From JBQTHP01 sp052389755 (lineage in GTDB: Bacteria > Pseudomonadota > Gammaproteobacteria > Steroidobacterales > Steroidobacteraceae), in the NCBI GenBank assembly GCA_052389755.1, contig JBQTHP010000039.1:1-34138 (forward strand): a stretch of DNA of 34,138 bases. Direction: 5' to 3'. Both the position numbers and the translations under genes were made by a program. The notes beneath the pieces were generated by a model. It made no database searches. It worked only from the letters and a program-made list of their open reading frames with translations, and was not told the DNA's origin. Shown here in pieces: positions 21,798 to 29,661 of this stretch (within the stretch, counting starts at the first letter, position 1; each line of letters opens with the position of its first letter).

Positions 21798-22847
21798 ATG
21801 ACTGCAGGGCTCCGCGATTCGAAACTCGTGCGCGCAGGCGTTCCGGCGCTGGCCGCGGCGCTCGCCGCATTCGCTGCGGCCGGCGCCTTGCATGCGGCGG
21901 AAGGCCCCGCGGCATACGAGCAGCGCTCCACGGCGGGCGCGCCGCATGTCTCGATCCGCGTGCTCGACACGGAGCGCATGGCCGTCACCGCGCCGCGGGC
22001 CGGCTCGGGATGGGGAACGAAGACTCTGTTTCAGGCGCCGAACGACGCAGGATCCCTCCGAATCCTCTACGTGCCGCCCGGTGCGGAAGGCGCCTACAAC
22101 CACTATCACGAGTTTCACGAGTGGGCCTACAACATCCAGGGGGATTTCACGAACAACGAGTCGACCACGCCGGATCAGGTATCGGGTCCCCTGCAGCGTT
22201 TCCGCGAAGGCAATTTCCTCTCGCGACCGCCGTTCAGCCTGCACGGCGGTGAGCGCGGCCGGATGAAGCACATGGCCTCGCAGATCGGGGCCGTCATCAT
22301 GATCATGGAAGAGGGAAATGTCGGCGCCGGCACGTACACGGTCGATCCGGCAGTGCGCGACAAGCCGCCGGGCGGTCCCGGCATGCGCTACAACCCGGAC
22401 TACAAGAAGATCCAGTACTGGTCGACGCCTCGCATCATCGACACGCTCGAAAAGATGCCCTGGCAGCCCGTCGAGGCAGTTGCCGGCCTCAACGCGAAGT
22501 ATCTGATCGACGATCCGTCGCACGGCTTTCGCGCCACCATGTGGTTCCTCGAAGCCGGGGCGAAAACACCGGAGCGCTTCCGCCCGCACTTCTACAGGCA
22601 GGCGCACCAGATGAACTTCGTGATCAACGGTGACCTCACCATCGACGCCTTCTCCGCTCCGGGCAAGAAGGCGGAGAGCTTCAAGCTCTCGAAGCACTTT
22701 TTCGTCGAGCGTCCGCCGATGAGCATCTTCGGTCTTGCGGACGGCGCGGCGAGCCAGGGAGGAGTCGTATGGCTCGAGGTTACGTACGCCAGGGGCACGA
22801 GGTGGACGGACAAGCCGACGCCGATCGAGGAAGCGGCCTACTTCTGA
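21798..22847 (+). CDS. Exported bicupin-like protein, paralogue 2
   Basis: The 349-residue protein has a signal peptide (LAAALAAFAAAGALHAAEG, cleavage near residue 33). The first cupin carries NHYHEFHEWAYNIQGD with His102, His104 and Glu108, and RPPFSLHGGERGR as motif 2. A second half has FVINGDLTIDAFS and FFVERPPMSIFG, where metal ligands look incomplete. Its order of blocks matches the cupin at 15812-16867, including a VWLEVTYARG end and a terminal PIEE. It precedes the TonB receptor gene by 46 bp on the same strand, so the two are likely one operon and the protein may act on the substrate in the periplasm right after uptake. Confidence 0.83.
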   Translation: MTAGLRDSKLVRAGVPALAAALAAFAAAGALHAAEGPAAYEQRSTAGAPHVSIRVLDTERMAVTAPRAGSGWGTKTLFQAPNDAGSLRILYVPPGAEGAYNHYHEFHEWAYNIQGDFTNNESTTPDQVSGPLQRFREGNFLSRPPFSLHGGERGRMKHMASQIGAVIMIMEEGNVGAGTYTVDPAVRDKPPGGPGMRYNPDYKKIQYWSTPRIIDTLEKMPWQPVEAVAGLNAKYLIDDPSHGFRATMWFLEAGAKTPERFRPHFYRQAHQMNFVINGDLTIDAFSAPGKKAESFKLSKHFFVERPPMSIFGLADGAASQGGVVWLEVTYARGTRWTDKPTPIEEAAYF

Positions 22848-22893
22848 GAGCTCAGATCAGCACACATCAACCTCACGTATTCAGGGTGCTCAA

Positions 22894-25113
22894 ATGGCGA
22901 ACATGGCGAATGGCTTGCTTCCCGGTGTGACAGCGGGATGGGCGCTGACGATCGTGGTCGCCCTGCTTCCGGTGACCGCCGATGCGCAGTCGAGCGATGA
23001 TGCTTCGGCTGACGCGAGCGAGGGGCTCGCCGAGGTGACCGTCACTGCCGAGCGTTTCGGCGCCACGGTGCAGACCTCGCCGGTGGCAATCACAGCGATT
23101 TCCAGCGAGGGGTTGGCCGAGCGCCAGATCACCAACGTGCTGCAAGCGGCATCGGAGATTCCAGGTATCGTCATCACGCCCTCGACCAGCAGTTCCTCGT
23201 CCGCCCGCATCGTCTTGCGGGGCGCCGGGCAGGAGCAGGGTGGAATCAACTTCGACCCGGCCGTCGGCATCTATATCGACGGCGTCTATCAGCCGCGCAT
23301 CAACGGCGCATTCTTCGACTTCTTCGACATCGATCGCCTGGAAGTCCTGCGCGGGCCGCAGGGAACCCTGTACGGCCGCAATACCTCCGGGGGCGCCATC
23401 AAGATCGAGACACGCCGGCCGTCGTTCGATTGGAGCGCGGCTGGTCAGCTCGCCGGCGGCAACTACGAGGCGCAGGAAGGCAAGGTGTTCATCAGCGGTC
23501 CCATCGTCGAAGACAAGCTGGCCTTCTCTCTGAGCGGCGTGCTGCGCCAGCGTGACGGCTTCCTCTGGGGTTCGGCATACGGGAAGCGCATCGGCGACAT
23601 GGATCGCCGCGCCGAGCGCGTCAAGCTGCTCTTTACGCCGACCGACAAGCTCGGCGTTCAATTCGCGGCGCACGCCATGCAGGATTATTCGCACCCGGGT
23701 ATCGGCGTGCCGCTGACGGTATTGCCGGGCGTGGTCATTCCACAAGCCATTCCCGGCCGAGATCTGACCACGACCGAAACCTTCGGCCCGCTGTTCTCGA
23801 GGCTCAACAACAGCGGCGCGTCGATCAATGCGACCTACTCCGTATCCGACGCGCTGCAGCTGAACTCGATCAGCGGCTACGGCAATCTGCGCATCTACAG
23901 CTCGGGAAACACCTTGTGGATCACGGCGGCAGCGCAGGCGACCGGTGATGGCCGGCTCAACCTCGGCGCCGGCGGCGAAGGCCGTTCACGCGATGAGTTC
24001 TACAGCCAGGAGCTGAACGCGACTTATACGACCGAGCGACTGAAGGGTGTCGTCGGACTCTTCTACTTCGACGAAGAGGGTCAGAGCCGCTCGCTCAGCA
24101 ACACCGGAAGCGCGACGATAGATCAGGATCGCGGCACCGAGGCCTCCGCCGTCTTCGGCCAGGGCACCTATACGATCGGACGCGGAGTCGGCGTCACCGC
24201 CGGCATGCGCTGGACGCGCGAGGTCGCCGATTTCACCCAGTTCTATCGCCTGGTGCTCAATGCGCCGCAGTCGGACTCGAAGACGTTTACGGGGACATCG
24301 CCCAAGCTCGGTGTGAACTGGCAGATCACGCCGGATCTCCTCACGTATGCCTCGTGGACGAAGGGCTTCAAGAGCGGCGGCTTCAATCCCGTGCCGCCCA
24401 ACGCCAACACGGGCGTGCCCGGGCAGCTCGGCCGGCCGACACCTTATGGCGAGGAGAAAGTAGACAGCTACGAGATCGGCATGAAGTTCACGACCGCCGA
24501 TGGCCGGCTCCGGCTCAACGTTGCGGCCTACCAGGCCGAGTACGAGGGCTTGCAGCTGCCGGTGTTCTTCCCGGGCACCAGCACCAGCTATACGTCGAAC
24601 GCCACCGGCGCGGAGATCAGGGGAATCGAGCTCGAGCCGACCTGGAAGGTGTTCGACAGCCTGCAGCTGTACGGCAACTTATCGGTCACCCACGGCGAGT
24701 ACACCGAGCCGTTCGTCTGCTCGGGGGCCAACACGACATTCCGCGACTGTTCCGGGAACAAGATCAAGGGACTGATCCCCGAGAAGTACGTCGCGGGACT
24801 CAGGTTCTCGCCCAAGCTGCCCATTCCGGGACAACTGCGCATCATCGGCTCGTGGCACTACAACGATCACTATTACAACAACGTCGCCAACGAGGGCCCT
24901 CTCGTGCAGACACAGGCAGTCGATCTGTACAACGCATCGATCTCCTGGGCCAGCGATAACGGCCGCTGGAATGTGTTGCTCGACGGACGTAATCTGGCGG
25001 ACAAGCACTATGTGTTGGCGGGTTTGCAGCTCGCGCACCCGACTCAACCGGCGGTGACGGGCTACATCAACGAGCCGCGGCAGGTCACGTTGCGCGTCGG
25101 AGTGACCTTCTGA
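22894..25113 (+). CDS. TonB-dependent outer-membrane receptor
   Basis: ATG 22894 with AGGGTG upstream gives 739 residues; the frame is open further upstream but overlaps the cupin gene. The signal peptide ends at VTADAQ. A TonB-box-like LAEVTVTAERFGATVQTSPV leads into the plug, with the typical VGIYIDGVYQPR, then DRLEVLRGPQGTLYGRNTSG and GAIKIETRRP. The barrel ends in a strand finishing VTLRVGVTF. It should import the substrate of the catabolic locus across the outer membrane. It belongs to the same broad receptor class as the one at 808-3225 but is clearly diverged and shorter. The co-operonic exported cupin supports a dedicated uptake and first-step unit. Confidence 0.95.
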   Translation: MANMANGLLPGVTAGWALTIVVALLPVTADAQSSDDASADASEGLAEVTVTAERFGATVQTSPVAITAISSEGLAERQITNVLQAASEIPGIVITPSTSSSSSARIVLRGAGQEQGGINFDPAVGIYIDGVYQPRINGAFFDFFDIDRLEVLRGPQGTLYGRNTSGGAIKIETRRPSFDWSAAGQLAGGNYEAQEGKVFISGPIVEDKLAFSLSGVLRQRDGFLWGSAYGKRIGDMDRRAERVKLLFTPTDKLGVQFAAHAMQDYSHPGIGVPLTVLPGVVIPQAIPGRDLTTTETFGPLFSRLNNSGASINATYSVSDALQLNSISGYGNLRIYSSGNTLWITAAAQATGDGRLNLGAGGEGRSRDEFYSQELNATYTTERLKGVVGLFYFDEEGQSRSLSNTGSATIDQDRGTEASAVFGQGTYTIGRGVGVTAGMRWTREVADFTQFYRLVLNAPQSDSKTFTGTSPKLGVNWQITPDLLTYASWTKGFKSGGFNPVPPNANTGVPGQLGRPTPYGEEKVDSYEIGMKFTTADGRLRLNVAAYQAEYEGLQLPVFFPGTSTSYTSNATGAEIRGIELEPTWKVFDSLQLYGNLSVTHGEYTEPFVCSGANTTFRDCSGNKIKGLIPEKYVAGLRFSPKLPIPGQLRIIGSWHYNDHYYNNVANEGPLVQTQAVDLYNASISWASDNGRWNVLLDGRNLADKHYVLAGLQLAHPTQPAVTGYINEPRQVTLRVGVTF

Positions 25114-25114
25114 T

Positions 25115-25133
25115 CCGAGGAATCAGGCCTCGG
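25115..25133. terminator. Small stem-loop between convergent genes
   Basis: CCGAGG and CCTCGG form a 6-bp stem with a 7-base loop between the TonB stop (25113) and the converging small gene. No T-run follows, so terminator activity is uncertain. Confidence 0.3.
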
Positions 25134-25374
25134 CGGCGGGCCGCTGGGCATGCCAGATCTTGTAGCACTGCGGATGCATGCTGACGGTGCGCGCGGGCTG
25201 CGCCCACTCGAGCTCGTATTCAAGCTCGTTGCGATCGATCGCACAGCCGCACCCGGCGCAATACTCACCGCGGCCGTAGCTTGCGAAGAGGTGCACCGGA
25301 TCCGTGCGCGGCAGGCGACCGTGCTCAACCCGCCACCCGATCCAGACGCGAGCGGCTGTTTCATCCATGCTCAT
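25123..25374 (-). CDS. Small CxxC zinc-binding-type protein 1
   Basis: An 83-residue protein from ATG 25374 (an internal ATG two codons on is possible). It contains GRLPRTDPVHLFASYGRGEY followed by CAGCGC, and later SMHPQCYKIWHAQR. The CxxC plus H-x-x-C spacing would bind one zinc. It is paralogous to the next gene upstream (25391-25666), sharing the GRLPR, YG-x-G and C-x-x-W blocks, with 16 bp between them. The family seems to be an uncharacterised group of short soil-bacterial proteins. Role unknown; the short length and zinc site would suit DNA/RNA or protein binding. Confidence 0.75.
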   Translation of the reverse strand: MSMDETAARVWIGWRVEHGRLPRTDPVHLFASYGRGEYCAGCGCAIDRNELEYELEWAQPARTVSMHPQCYKIWHAQRPAAEA

Positions 25375-25390
25375 GATCACTCCCGTCGAG

Positions 25391-25666
25391 CTATTGCCCT
25401 GCCACCGTCGCCTCGTCTGAGCTGATGACGCCGCGCTCACCCTCCCAGACGTCAAAGCATGTGCAATGCATGACGACCGATCGCGCTTCGACGCCGCTAC
25501 CCAGCCGCATCGTGTATGCAACGCTCGATGGTTCGGTCGGTTGCGCACAGACGTCGCAACGCGCGCCATCCCCATAGGTGGCACGCATTTGTCTGGCCGG
25601 ATCTCGCGGCAGTCGACCGGCTGCGAGCAAGGTTCGGACCGTGGTACGAAGGGCGGCGTCGGTCAT
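25391..25666 (-). CDS. Small CxxC zinc-binding-type protein 2
   Basis: From ATG 25666 the protein has 91 residues (MTDAALRTTVRTLLAAGRLP as N-terminus); the frame begins ten codons earlier at a less likely start. CDVCAQPTE and the later VVMHCTCFDVWEGERG give the same zinc-site layout as its downstream neighbour. The pair looks like a tandem duplication in one operon. Upstream, 62 bp separate it from a divergent small gene at 25729. Confidence 0.75.
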   Translation of the reverse strand: MTDAALRTTVRTLLAAGRLPRDPARQMRATYGDGARCDVCAQPTEPSSVAYTMRLGSGVEARSVVMHCTCFDVWEGERGVISSDEATVAGQ

Positions 25667-25728
25667 TTTGTCACGGTGCGCCGAAGCCACAGACATATCA
25701 AGCCCGAATCTTGCTGAGCGCTTGAGTC

Positions 25729-25989
25729 ATGCAAGAGCACAATCCGACCGACACGAGCCTGAACCTCGCCGTAACGAGGCTGAACGCCGCACACAGCCTG
25801 CTGGACGTCGCCAGGTTCGAGACGGACGCGGAAACCGTCGCACGCAGCGTCGATCTGGCGCGCGCGGCCTATGACGAGGTGCGAAGCGTTCTCACGCCCC
25901 TGGAGCTCGATGTCCGACAGCGCAAACGACTGACTACCTCACTGGATGCGCTCTCGGCGCGACTCGAGGCCGTGCGGCGAAACTTGTAA
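25729..25989 (+). CDS. Small helical protein of unknown function
   Basis: An 86-residue protein, MQEHNPTDTSLNLAVTRLNA followed by AHSLLDVARFETDAETVARS. It is rich in Leu, Ala, Arg and Glu with no Cys, predicted almost fully helical. It ends one base before the stop of a converging small CxxC gene (25991). No family recognised; codon pattern and a clear start favour a real gene. Confidence 0.55.
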   Translation: MQEHNPTDTSLNLAVTRLNAAHSLLDVARFETDAETVARSVDLARAAYDEVRSVLTPLELDVRQRKRLTTSLDALSARLEAVRRNL

Positions 25990-25990
25990 G

Positions 25991-26188
25991 TCAACTGCTT
26001 GCGTCGCTTCGATTGGGGTAGAGCGATTTCGAGGCGAACGCCGCCAGGCACTCCGGCGAACAGATGAACGCGGGACGATCCTGGTCGTCGATGGCGCCCG
26101 GGTTCGGCACGCGACTGACTTCGTAGTGTGGTCTGGCTCGCCGTCCGTCATCATGCCCGATGTCGCGTTCACAGATATCGCACGTCAT
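25991..26188 (-). CDS. Small CxxC zinc-binding-type protein 3
   Basis: From ATG 26188 the protein is 65 residues, starting MTCDICERDIGHDDGRRARP and containing RPAFICSPECLAAFASKSL. Two Cys pairs (CDIC and C-x-x-x-C) form a treble-clef-like zinc site, reminiscent of short stress or TRASH-type fingers. It is a third small zinc protein within 1.1 kb, not a direct copy of the other two. The 26189-26396 stretch upstream holds no gene I can support. Confidence 0.6.
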   Translation of the reverse strand: MTCDICERDIGHDDGRRARPHYEVSRVPNPGAIDDQDRPAFICSPECLAAFASKSLYPNRSDASS

Positions 26189-26396
26189 CACGACGATCTC
26201 TTCTGCGGCATGAAACCTTCCGGTGTTGCGCCAACCCATTGGACTACCTGCTACCCGGCCGCGTCGCCTAAGCAACCTCACAGTACTCCTTCGCCACGCG
26301 GGGTGCGCCGTCATTTTCAGGCCGACTGAACCTCCGCAGGCGGCACGGCAGGTTCCGTCTTGACAACCGGCGCGCGCTCATCCAATACTGAACCAC

Positions 26397-26837
26397 ATGG
26401 TTCACTATAGATCCGGGCAGCTCGACACCGTGTTCGCGGCCCTGGCCGATCCGACGCGCCGAGCCGTCGTCGAGCAGCTTGCGGCACGCACTGCGGCGGC
26501 CGGCGAGCTCGCGGAGCCGTTCGGGATGTCCCTCACGGGATTCATGAAACATCTCGCGATTCTCGAGCGCGCGGGTCTCGTGATACGCCGCAAGGAGGGG
26601 CGAGTCGTGCAATGCGCGCTCGCGCCGCAGGCAATGAAGGACGCATTAGACTGGCTCGAGCGCTACCGCCAGTTCTGGGATGAACGGCTCGACGCACTGG
26701 AACGCTATCTCGACCGAGAGGAGAAACGATCATGGCCGCAACAGCCATCGACACCAAACCGTCACTCACGCTCGTCCGCAACCTCAAGGCAGCGCCGGAA
26801 AAAGTCTATCGGGCGTGGACCGACTCGCACGCGCTGA
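26397..26837 (+). CDS. ArsR-family transcriptional regulator
   Basis: The first 110 residues are a standard ArsR winged helix: LDTVFAALADPTRRAVVEQL, then PFGMSLTGFMKHLAILERAG and LVIRRKEGRVV. In this subgroup the regulator pairs with an SRPBCC (AHSA1) gene, as here. The domain is complete by WDERLDALERYLDREEK, but no stop occurs there: the frame runs on for about 36 residues of low-complexity, Arg/Ser-rich text and overlaps the SRPBCC gene by 106 bp. The extension looks like read-through of a lost stop. Metal-binding cysteines are absent, so it is not a metal sensor of the classic type. Confidence 0.88.
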   Translation: MVHYRSGQLDTVFAALADPTRRAVVEQLAARTAAAGELAEPFGMSLTGFMKHLAILERAGLVIRRKEGRVVQCALAPQAMKDALDWLERYRQFWDERLDALERYLDREEKRSWPQQPSTPNRHSRSSATSRQRRKKSIGRGPTRTR

Positions 26838-27181
26838 CGCAGTGGTTCGGGCCGAGTGATGCCTTTGCGATAGTGATGGCCCAGGCCGACGTGCGGGTGG
26901 GCGGTCGCTTTCGCGTCGTCATGCAAGCACCCGACGGCGAGAAGCATGATGTCAGCGGCGTCTATCGTGAGGTGCTGCCCAACCAGAAGCTGGTGTTCAC
27001 GTGGGCGTGGCGCAGCACCCCGGAGCGAGAGTCGCTCGTGACGGTGGAGTTTCGCCCCGGGCGCGGCGGCGGAACCGAGCTGACGCTGACTCACGAGAAG
27101 TTCTTCGACGTGCAGGCGCGCGACTGCCACCGCGATGGCTGGGCCGGCAGTCTCGATCGACTCGAACGCTTCGTCGCGTAA
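26732..27181 (+). CDS. SRPBCC (AHSA1-like) protein
   Basis: This 149-residue START/Bet v1-fold protein has SLTLVRNLKAAPEKVYRAWT at the N-terminus, then LTQWFGPSDAF and VGGRFRVVMQAPDGEKHDVS, and ends WAGSLDRLERFVA, all typical of the AHSA1 family (activator of Hsp90 ATPase homologues). GAGGAG sits before ATG 26732. Such proteins bind hydrophobic ligands in a cavity. It follows the ArsR gene, which presumably represses it. Confidence 0.9.
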   Translation: MAATAIDTKPSLTLVRNLKAAPEKVYRAWTDSHALTQWFGPSDAFAIVMAQADVRVGGRFRVVMQAPDGEKHDVSGVYREVLPNQKLVFTWAWRSTPERESLVTVEFRPGRGGGTELTLTHEKFFDVQARDCHRDGWAGSLDRLERFVA

Positions 27182-27221
27182 GCGCACGGAACTCATCGCA
27201 TCGAACCCGCAGGAGAGCGAA

Positions 27222-27950
27222 ATGGAACGCCACAGAGTCGTGTCACAAGCCGAGTGGCTCGCCGCGCGCAAGCAACACCTCAGCAAGGAGAAGGAATTCA
27301 CCCGGCTGCGCGACGAATTGAGCCGGAAACGCCGCGAGCTGCCTTGGGTCAAGGTTGAAAAGTCGTACGTCTTCGACGGGCTGAAAGGCAAGGAAACGCT
27401 CGCCGATCTCTTCGACGGGCGCAGCCAGTTGATCGTGTATCACTTCATGTTCGGGCCGGGCTGGGCGGAGGGTTGCCCGAGCTGCTCCTTCCTCGCCGAT
27501 CACATCGACGGTGCCCTCGTGCACCTCGCGCAACGCGACGTGACGCTGCTGGCGGTTTCACGAGCGCCTCTGCCCCAGATCGACGCGTTCAAAAAGCGCA
27601 TGGGCCGGCGCTTCAAGTGGGTATCGTCGTCCGGAAACGACTTCAACAGCGACTATCACGTGTCGTTCCCGAAGGACGCAAAGGCGAACGGCAACGGCAG
27701 GGTGTACTACAACTACGAAACGCGGGAATTTCCGAGCGAGGAAGGTCCCGGTGCCAGCGTGTTCTACAAGGACGCGAACGGCGAGGTCTTCCACACCTAT
27801 TCAGCGTACGCGCGCGGACTCGACATGCTGGTCGGCACGTACAATTATCTCGACCTCGCGCCGAAAGGCCGCGACGAAGACGGCCTGGATTTCACGATGG
27901 CATGGGTCCGCCATCACGATCGGTACGGCAAGGACGCGACGTCATCGTGA
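27222..27950 (+). CDS. DUF899 (thioredoxin-like) protein
   Basis: From ATG 27222 (AGGAG upstream) the protein has 242 residues. The N-terminal VVSQAEWLAARKQHLSKEKE, then LPWVKVEKSYVFDG, LIVYHFMFGPGWAEGCPSCS and the end WVRHHDRY are the DUF899 signature. The fold is thioredoxin-like with CPSC at the redox position, but the function is not established. It follows the ArsR/SRPBCC pair, a common grouping in soil bacteria. An upstream in-frame start at 27135 lies inside the SRPBCC gene and is less likely. Confidence 0.92.
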   Translation: MERHRVVSQAEWLAARKQHLSKEKEFTRLRDELSRKRRELPWVKVEKSYVFDGLKGKETLADLFDGRSQLIVYHFMFGPGWAEGCPSCSFLADHIDGALVHLAQRDVTLLAVSRAPLPQIDAFKKRMGRRFKWVSSSGNDFNSDYHVSFPKDAKANGNGRVYYNYETREFPSEEGPGASVFYKDANGEVFHTYSAYARGLDMLVGTYNYLDLAPKGRDEDGLDFTMAWVRHHDRYGKDATSS

Positions 27951-27995
27951 CGCTGGCGCGGGCGCAGCAGGCTCGTCGAGCTCACGCGCGGACCT

Positions 27996-28262
27996 TCAGC
28001 CGTACTTCCACCACAGAAAGACGGCCAGCGAAGCCGGCACCGCGAAGACGAAGAGGAAGATGGGGAACTCCTCGGCGACAGTGTAACCGGCGCGCGAGAC
28101 GCCGACCCACATGTTGATCGAGGCCGCGATCAGCCACAGCGCGACAAAGATTTTCGCGCCTCGGGCAAGCCCCGGCCTGCCGGGTCTGCCCGTCCACCGG
28201 CCGATGAGAAGGCACACGCCGAGCAGCGCAAATCCGCCGACCATCACCATGACGGTATGCAT
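27996..28262 (-). CDS. Small inner-membrane protein
   Basis: An 88-residue protein with three hydrophobic segments: VMVMVGGFALLGVCLLIGRW, KIFVALWLIAASINMWVGVS and FPIFLFVFAVPASLAVFLWW. A basic loop GRPGRPGLARGAK lies between the first two. No catalytic motif is visible. It converges with the DUF899 gene (45 bp apart) and lies 36 bp after a minus-strand outer-membrane protein gene. Confidence 0.72.
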   Translation of the reverse strand: MHTVMVMVGGFALLGVCLLIGRWTGRPGRPGLARGAKIFVALWLIAASINMWVGVSRAGYTVAEEFPIFLFVFAVPASLAVFLWWKYG

Positions 28263-28298
28263 CGACGAGGATCTTACGCGGACAGGGGCGCCGCGGAG

Positions 28299-28892
28299 CT
28301 AGAACCGGTAGCGAATACCCACGCCCATCGCGTTCATACCGCCTTCTTCACCCATCAATCCATACGCAACCGAGCGGTGGTGAAGACGGAGTGACACCGC
28401 CCAAGGTCCATCGGGCGGCCCGGCAGTGATCTCGGCGACCCAGTAGATGAGCCAGTCGTTGCTCTCGCCCTCGAGTACCACTTCTATCGGCGGCACCTGC
28501 GTCGCGTAGGACAAGCCCAGCCCGAATGCGGCGGAAGTCGCGATCCTGTAGTTCCACGGAAAACGCTTCCAGCGGGCGATGACCGGCACCACGTTGAATT
28601 CCCAGTGATCCTGAACGCCGAAGTTGTAGACGACCTGGGCCTCGGCCTCCAGGTGCAGCGCGCCGCGGCGGTAACTTGCGTACCCGCGAGATAGCGCGCC
28701 AGCAACCAGATAGGCATCGATGTAATCGCCCGAGACGGGGTCGATGAGGAGGTCCTCCCACCCCGGCTTACTGGAAATACGCGCAGCGTAGAATGTCGCA
28801 GCCCGTTCGCCATCCGCAGCCTCGACTCGAGTCAGAGGCGCGAGTGACAGGACTATGAAGATCGCGCGACCCACCCCATGGCTCGTCACCAC
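28299..28892 (-). CDS. Outer-membrane beta-barrel protein, PagL-like
   Basis: The 197-residue protein has an N-terminal signal (RAIFIVLSLAPLTRVEAA) and alternating beta strands ending in VGIRYRF with a terminal Phe. Near the end, LRLHHRSVAYGLMG followed by GGMN-x-x-G resembles the active-site strand of lipid A 3-O-deacylase PagL and acyloxyacyl hydrolases, where His-x-Ser forms the catalytic pair. Length fits an eight-stranded barrel. The enzymatic role is a suggestion from the motif only. Confidence 0.65.
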   Translation of the reverse strand: MVTSHGVGRAIFIVLSLAPLTRVEAADGERAATFYAARISSKPGWEDLLIDPVSGDYIDAYLVAGALSRGYASYRRGALHLEAEAQVVYNFGVQDHWEFNVVPVIARWKRFPWNYRIATSAAFGLGLSYATQVPPIEVVLEGESNDWLIYWVAEITAGPPDGPWAVSLRLHHRSVAYGLMGEEGGMNAMGVGIRYRF

Positions 28893-28954
28893 CCGCCCCC
28901 TTTACAACGCCGACACCTTTGTATCATCGGCGCGAGCGCGAAGCGCGATCGCGT

Positions 28955-29551
28955 TCACAGTTCCAGGCGCTCTCCGGTCTCGGTCGCACAGGGCGTCATG
29001 CGCAACCCGAGGACCAGAAACGCGCCGCCCGTAACAGCTTCGAGCAAACGCTGTACGCGCGGAGCGATGAACGCGTCGCGTATCTTCGCGATGGCGACAG
29101 CGTACAAACTGAGCCAGAGAAACGTCATCGAGCAGAACAAGATGCCGAGGGCGATCAGCGCCCCGAACACCTGACCGTTGCTCGGCGCGAACTGCGGAAG
29201 AATGCTCGCGAAGAACACCGCCATCTTCGGGTTCGCGAGATTACTGATGAAGCCCTGCCGGAACGTTGTTGATGGTGAAAGCCACTCGCTCGGATGCGCT
29301 CGGTCGACTGCCGCGATCGTTACGCGCCCACGAATCGCGCCCAGCAGCGACTTGCCGCCCAGATAGATCAGGTAGAGCGCGCCGGCAAGCTTCACGGCGT
29401 AAAAGAGTTTCTCCGAGGCTACCAGGATGGACACGATGCCACCCGAGCGGCCGCCCGGCAGAACGTTTCGAATCGTCAACGCGGTATCCGGGCCGGGAGT
29501 CACGATGACGACCGCTGATATCAGGATGAACGACAGCAATGCAATTTCCAC
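28955..29551 (-). CDS. LysE/RhtB-family exporter, apparently missing a helix
   Basis: The 198-residue protein starts with the family signature ALLSFILISAVVIVTPGPDT and continues with NVLPGGRSGG. In intact family members this turn is followed by about 20-25 residues forming TM2 (often A-x-G-x-x-x-G) before the LVASEKLFYAVKLAGALYLI block. Here GGRSGGI runs directly into VSILVASE, so an in-frame deletion of that helix appears to have occurred. The rest (NPKMAVFFASILPQF, TM4-6) looks normal. Such exporters move amino acids out of the cell; this copy may be inactive or have altered topology. Confidence 0.85.
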   Translation of the reverse strand: MEIALLSFILISAVVIVTPGPDTALTIRNVLPGGRSGGIVSILVASEKLFYAVKLAGALYLIYLGGKSLLGAIRGRVTIAAVDRAHPSEWLSPSTTFRQGFISNLANPKMAVFFASILPQFAPSNGQVFGALIALGILFCSMTFLWLSLYAVAIAKIRDAFIAPRVQRLLEAVTGGAFLVLGLRMTPCATETGERLEL

Positions 29552-29661
29552 GATCCCACCGTTACGCCCGTGCGTTGAGCGTTACGTATGGCCGGATCGG
29601 CCGGCGCCCGCTCGGGATTCAGCTTGTCAACGGCGCAACCCCCCAACATCGCATGGGCTGC

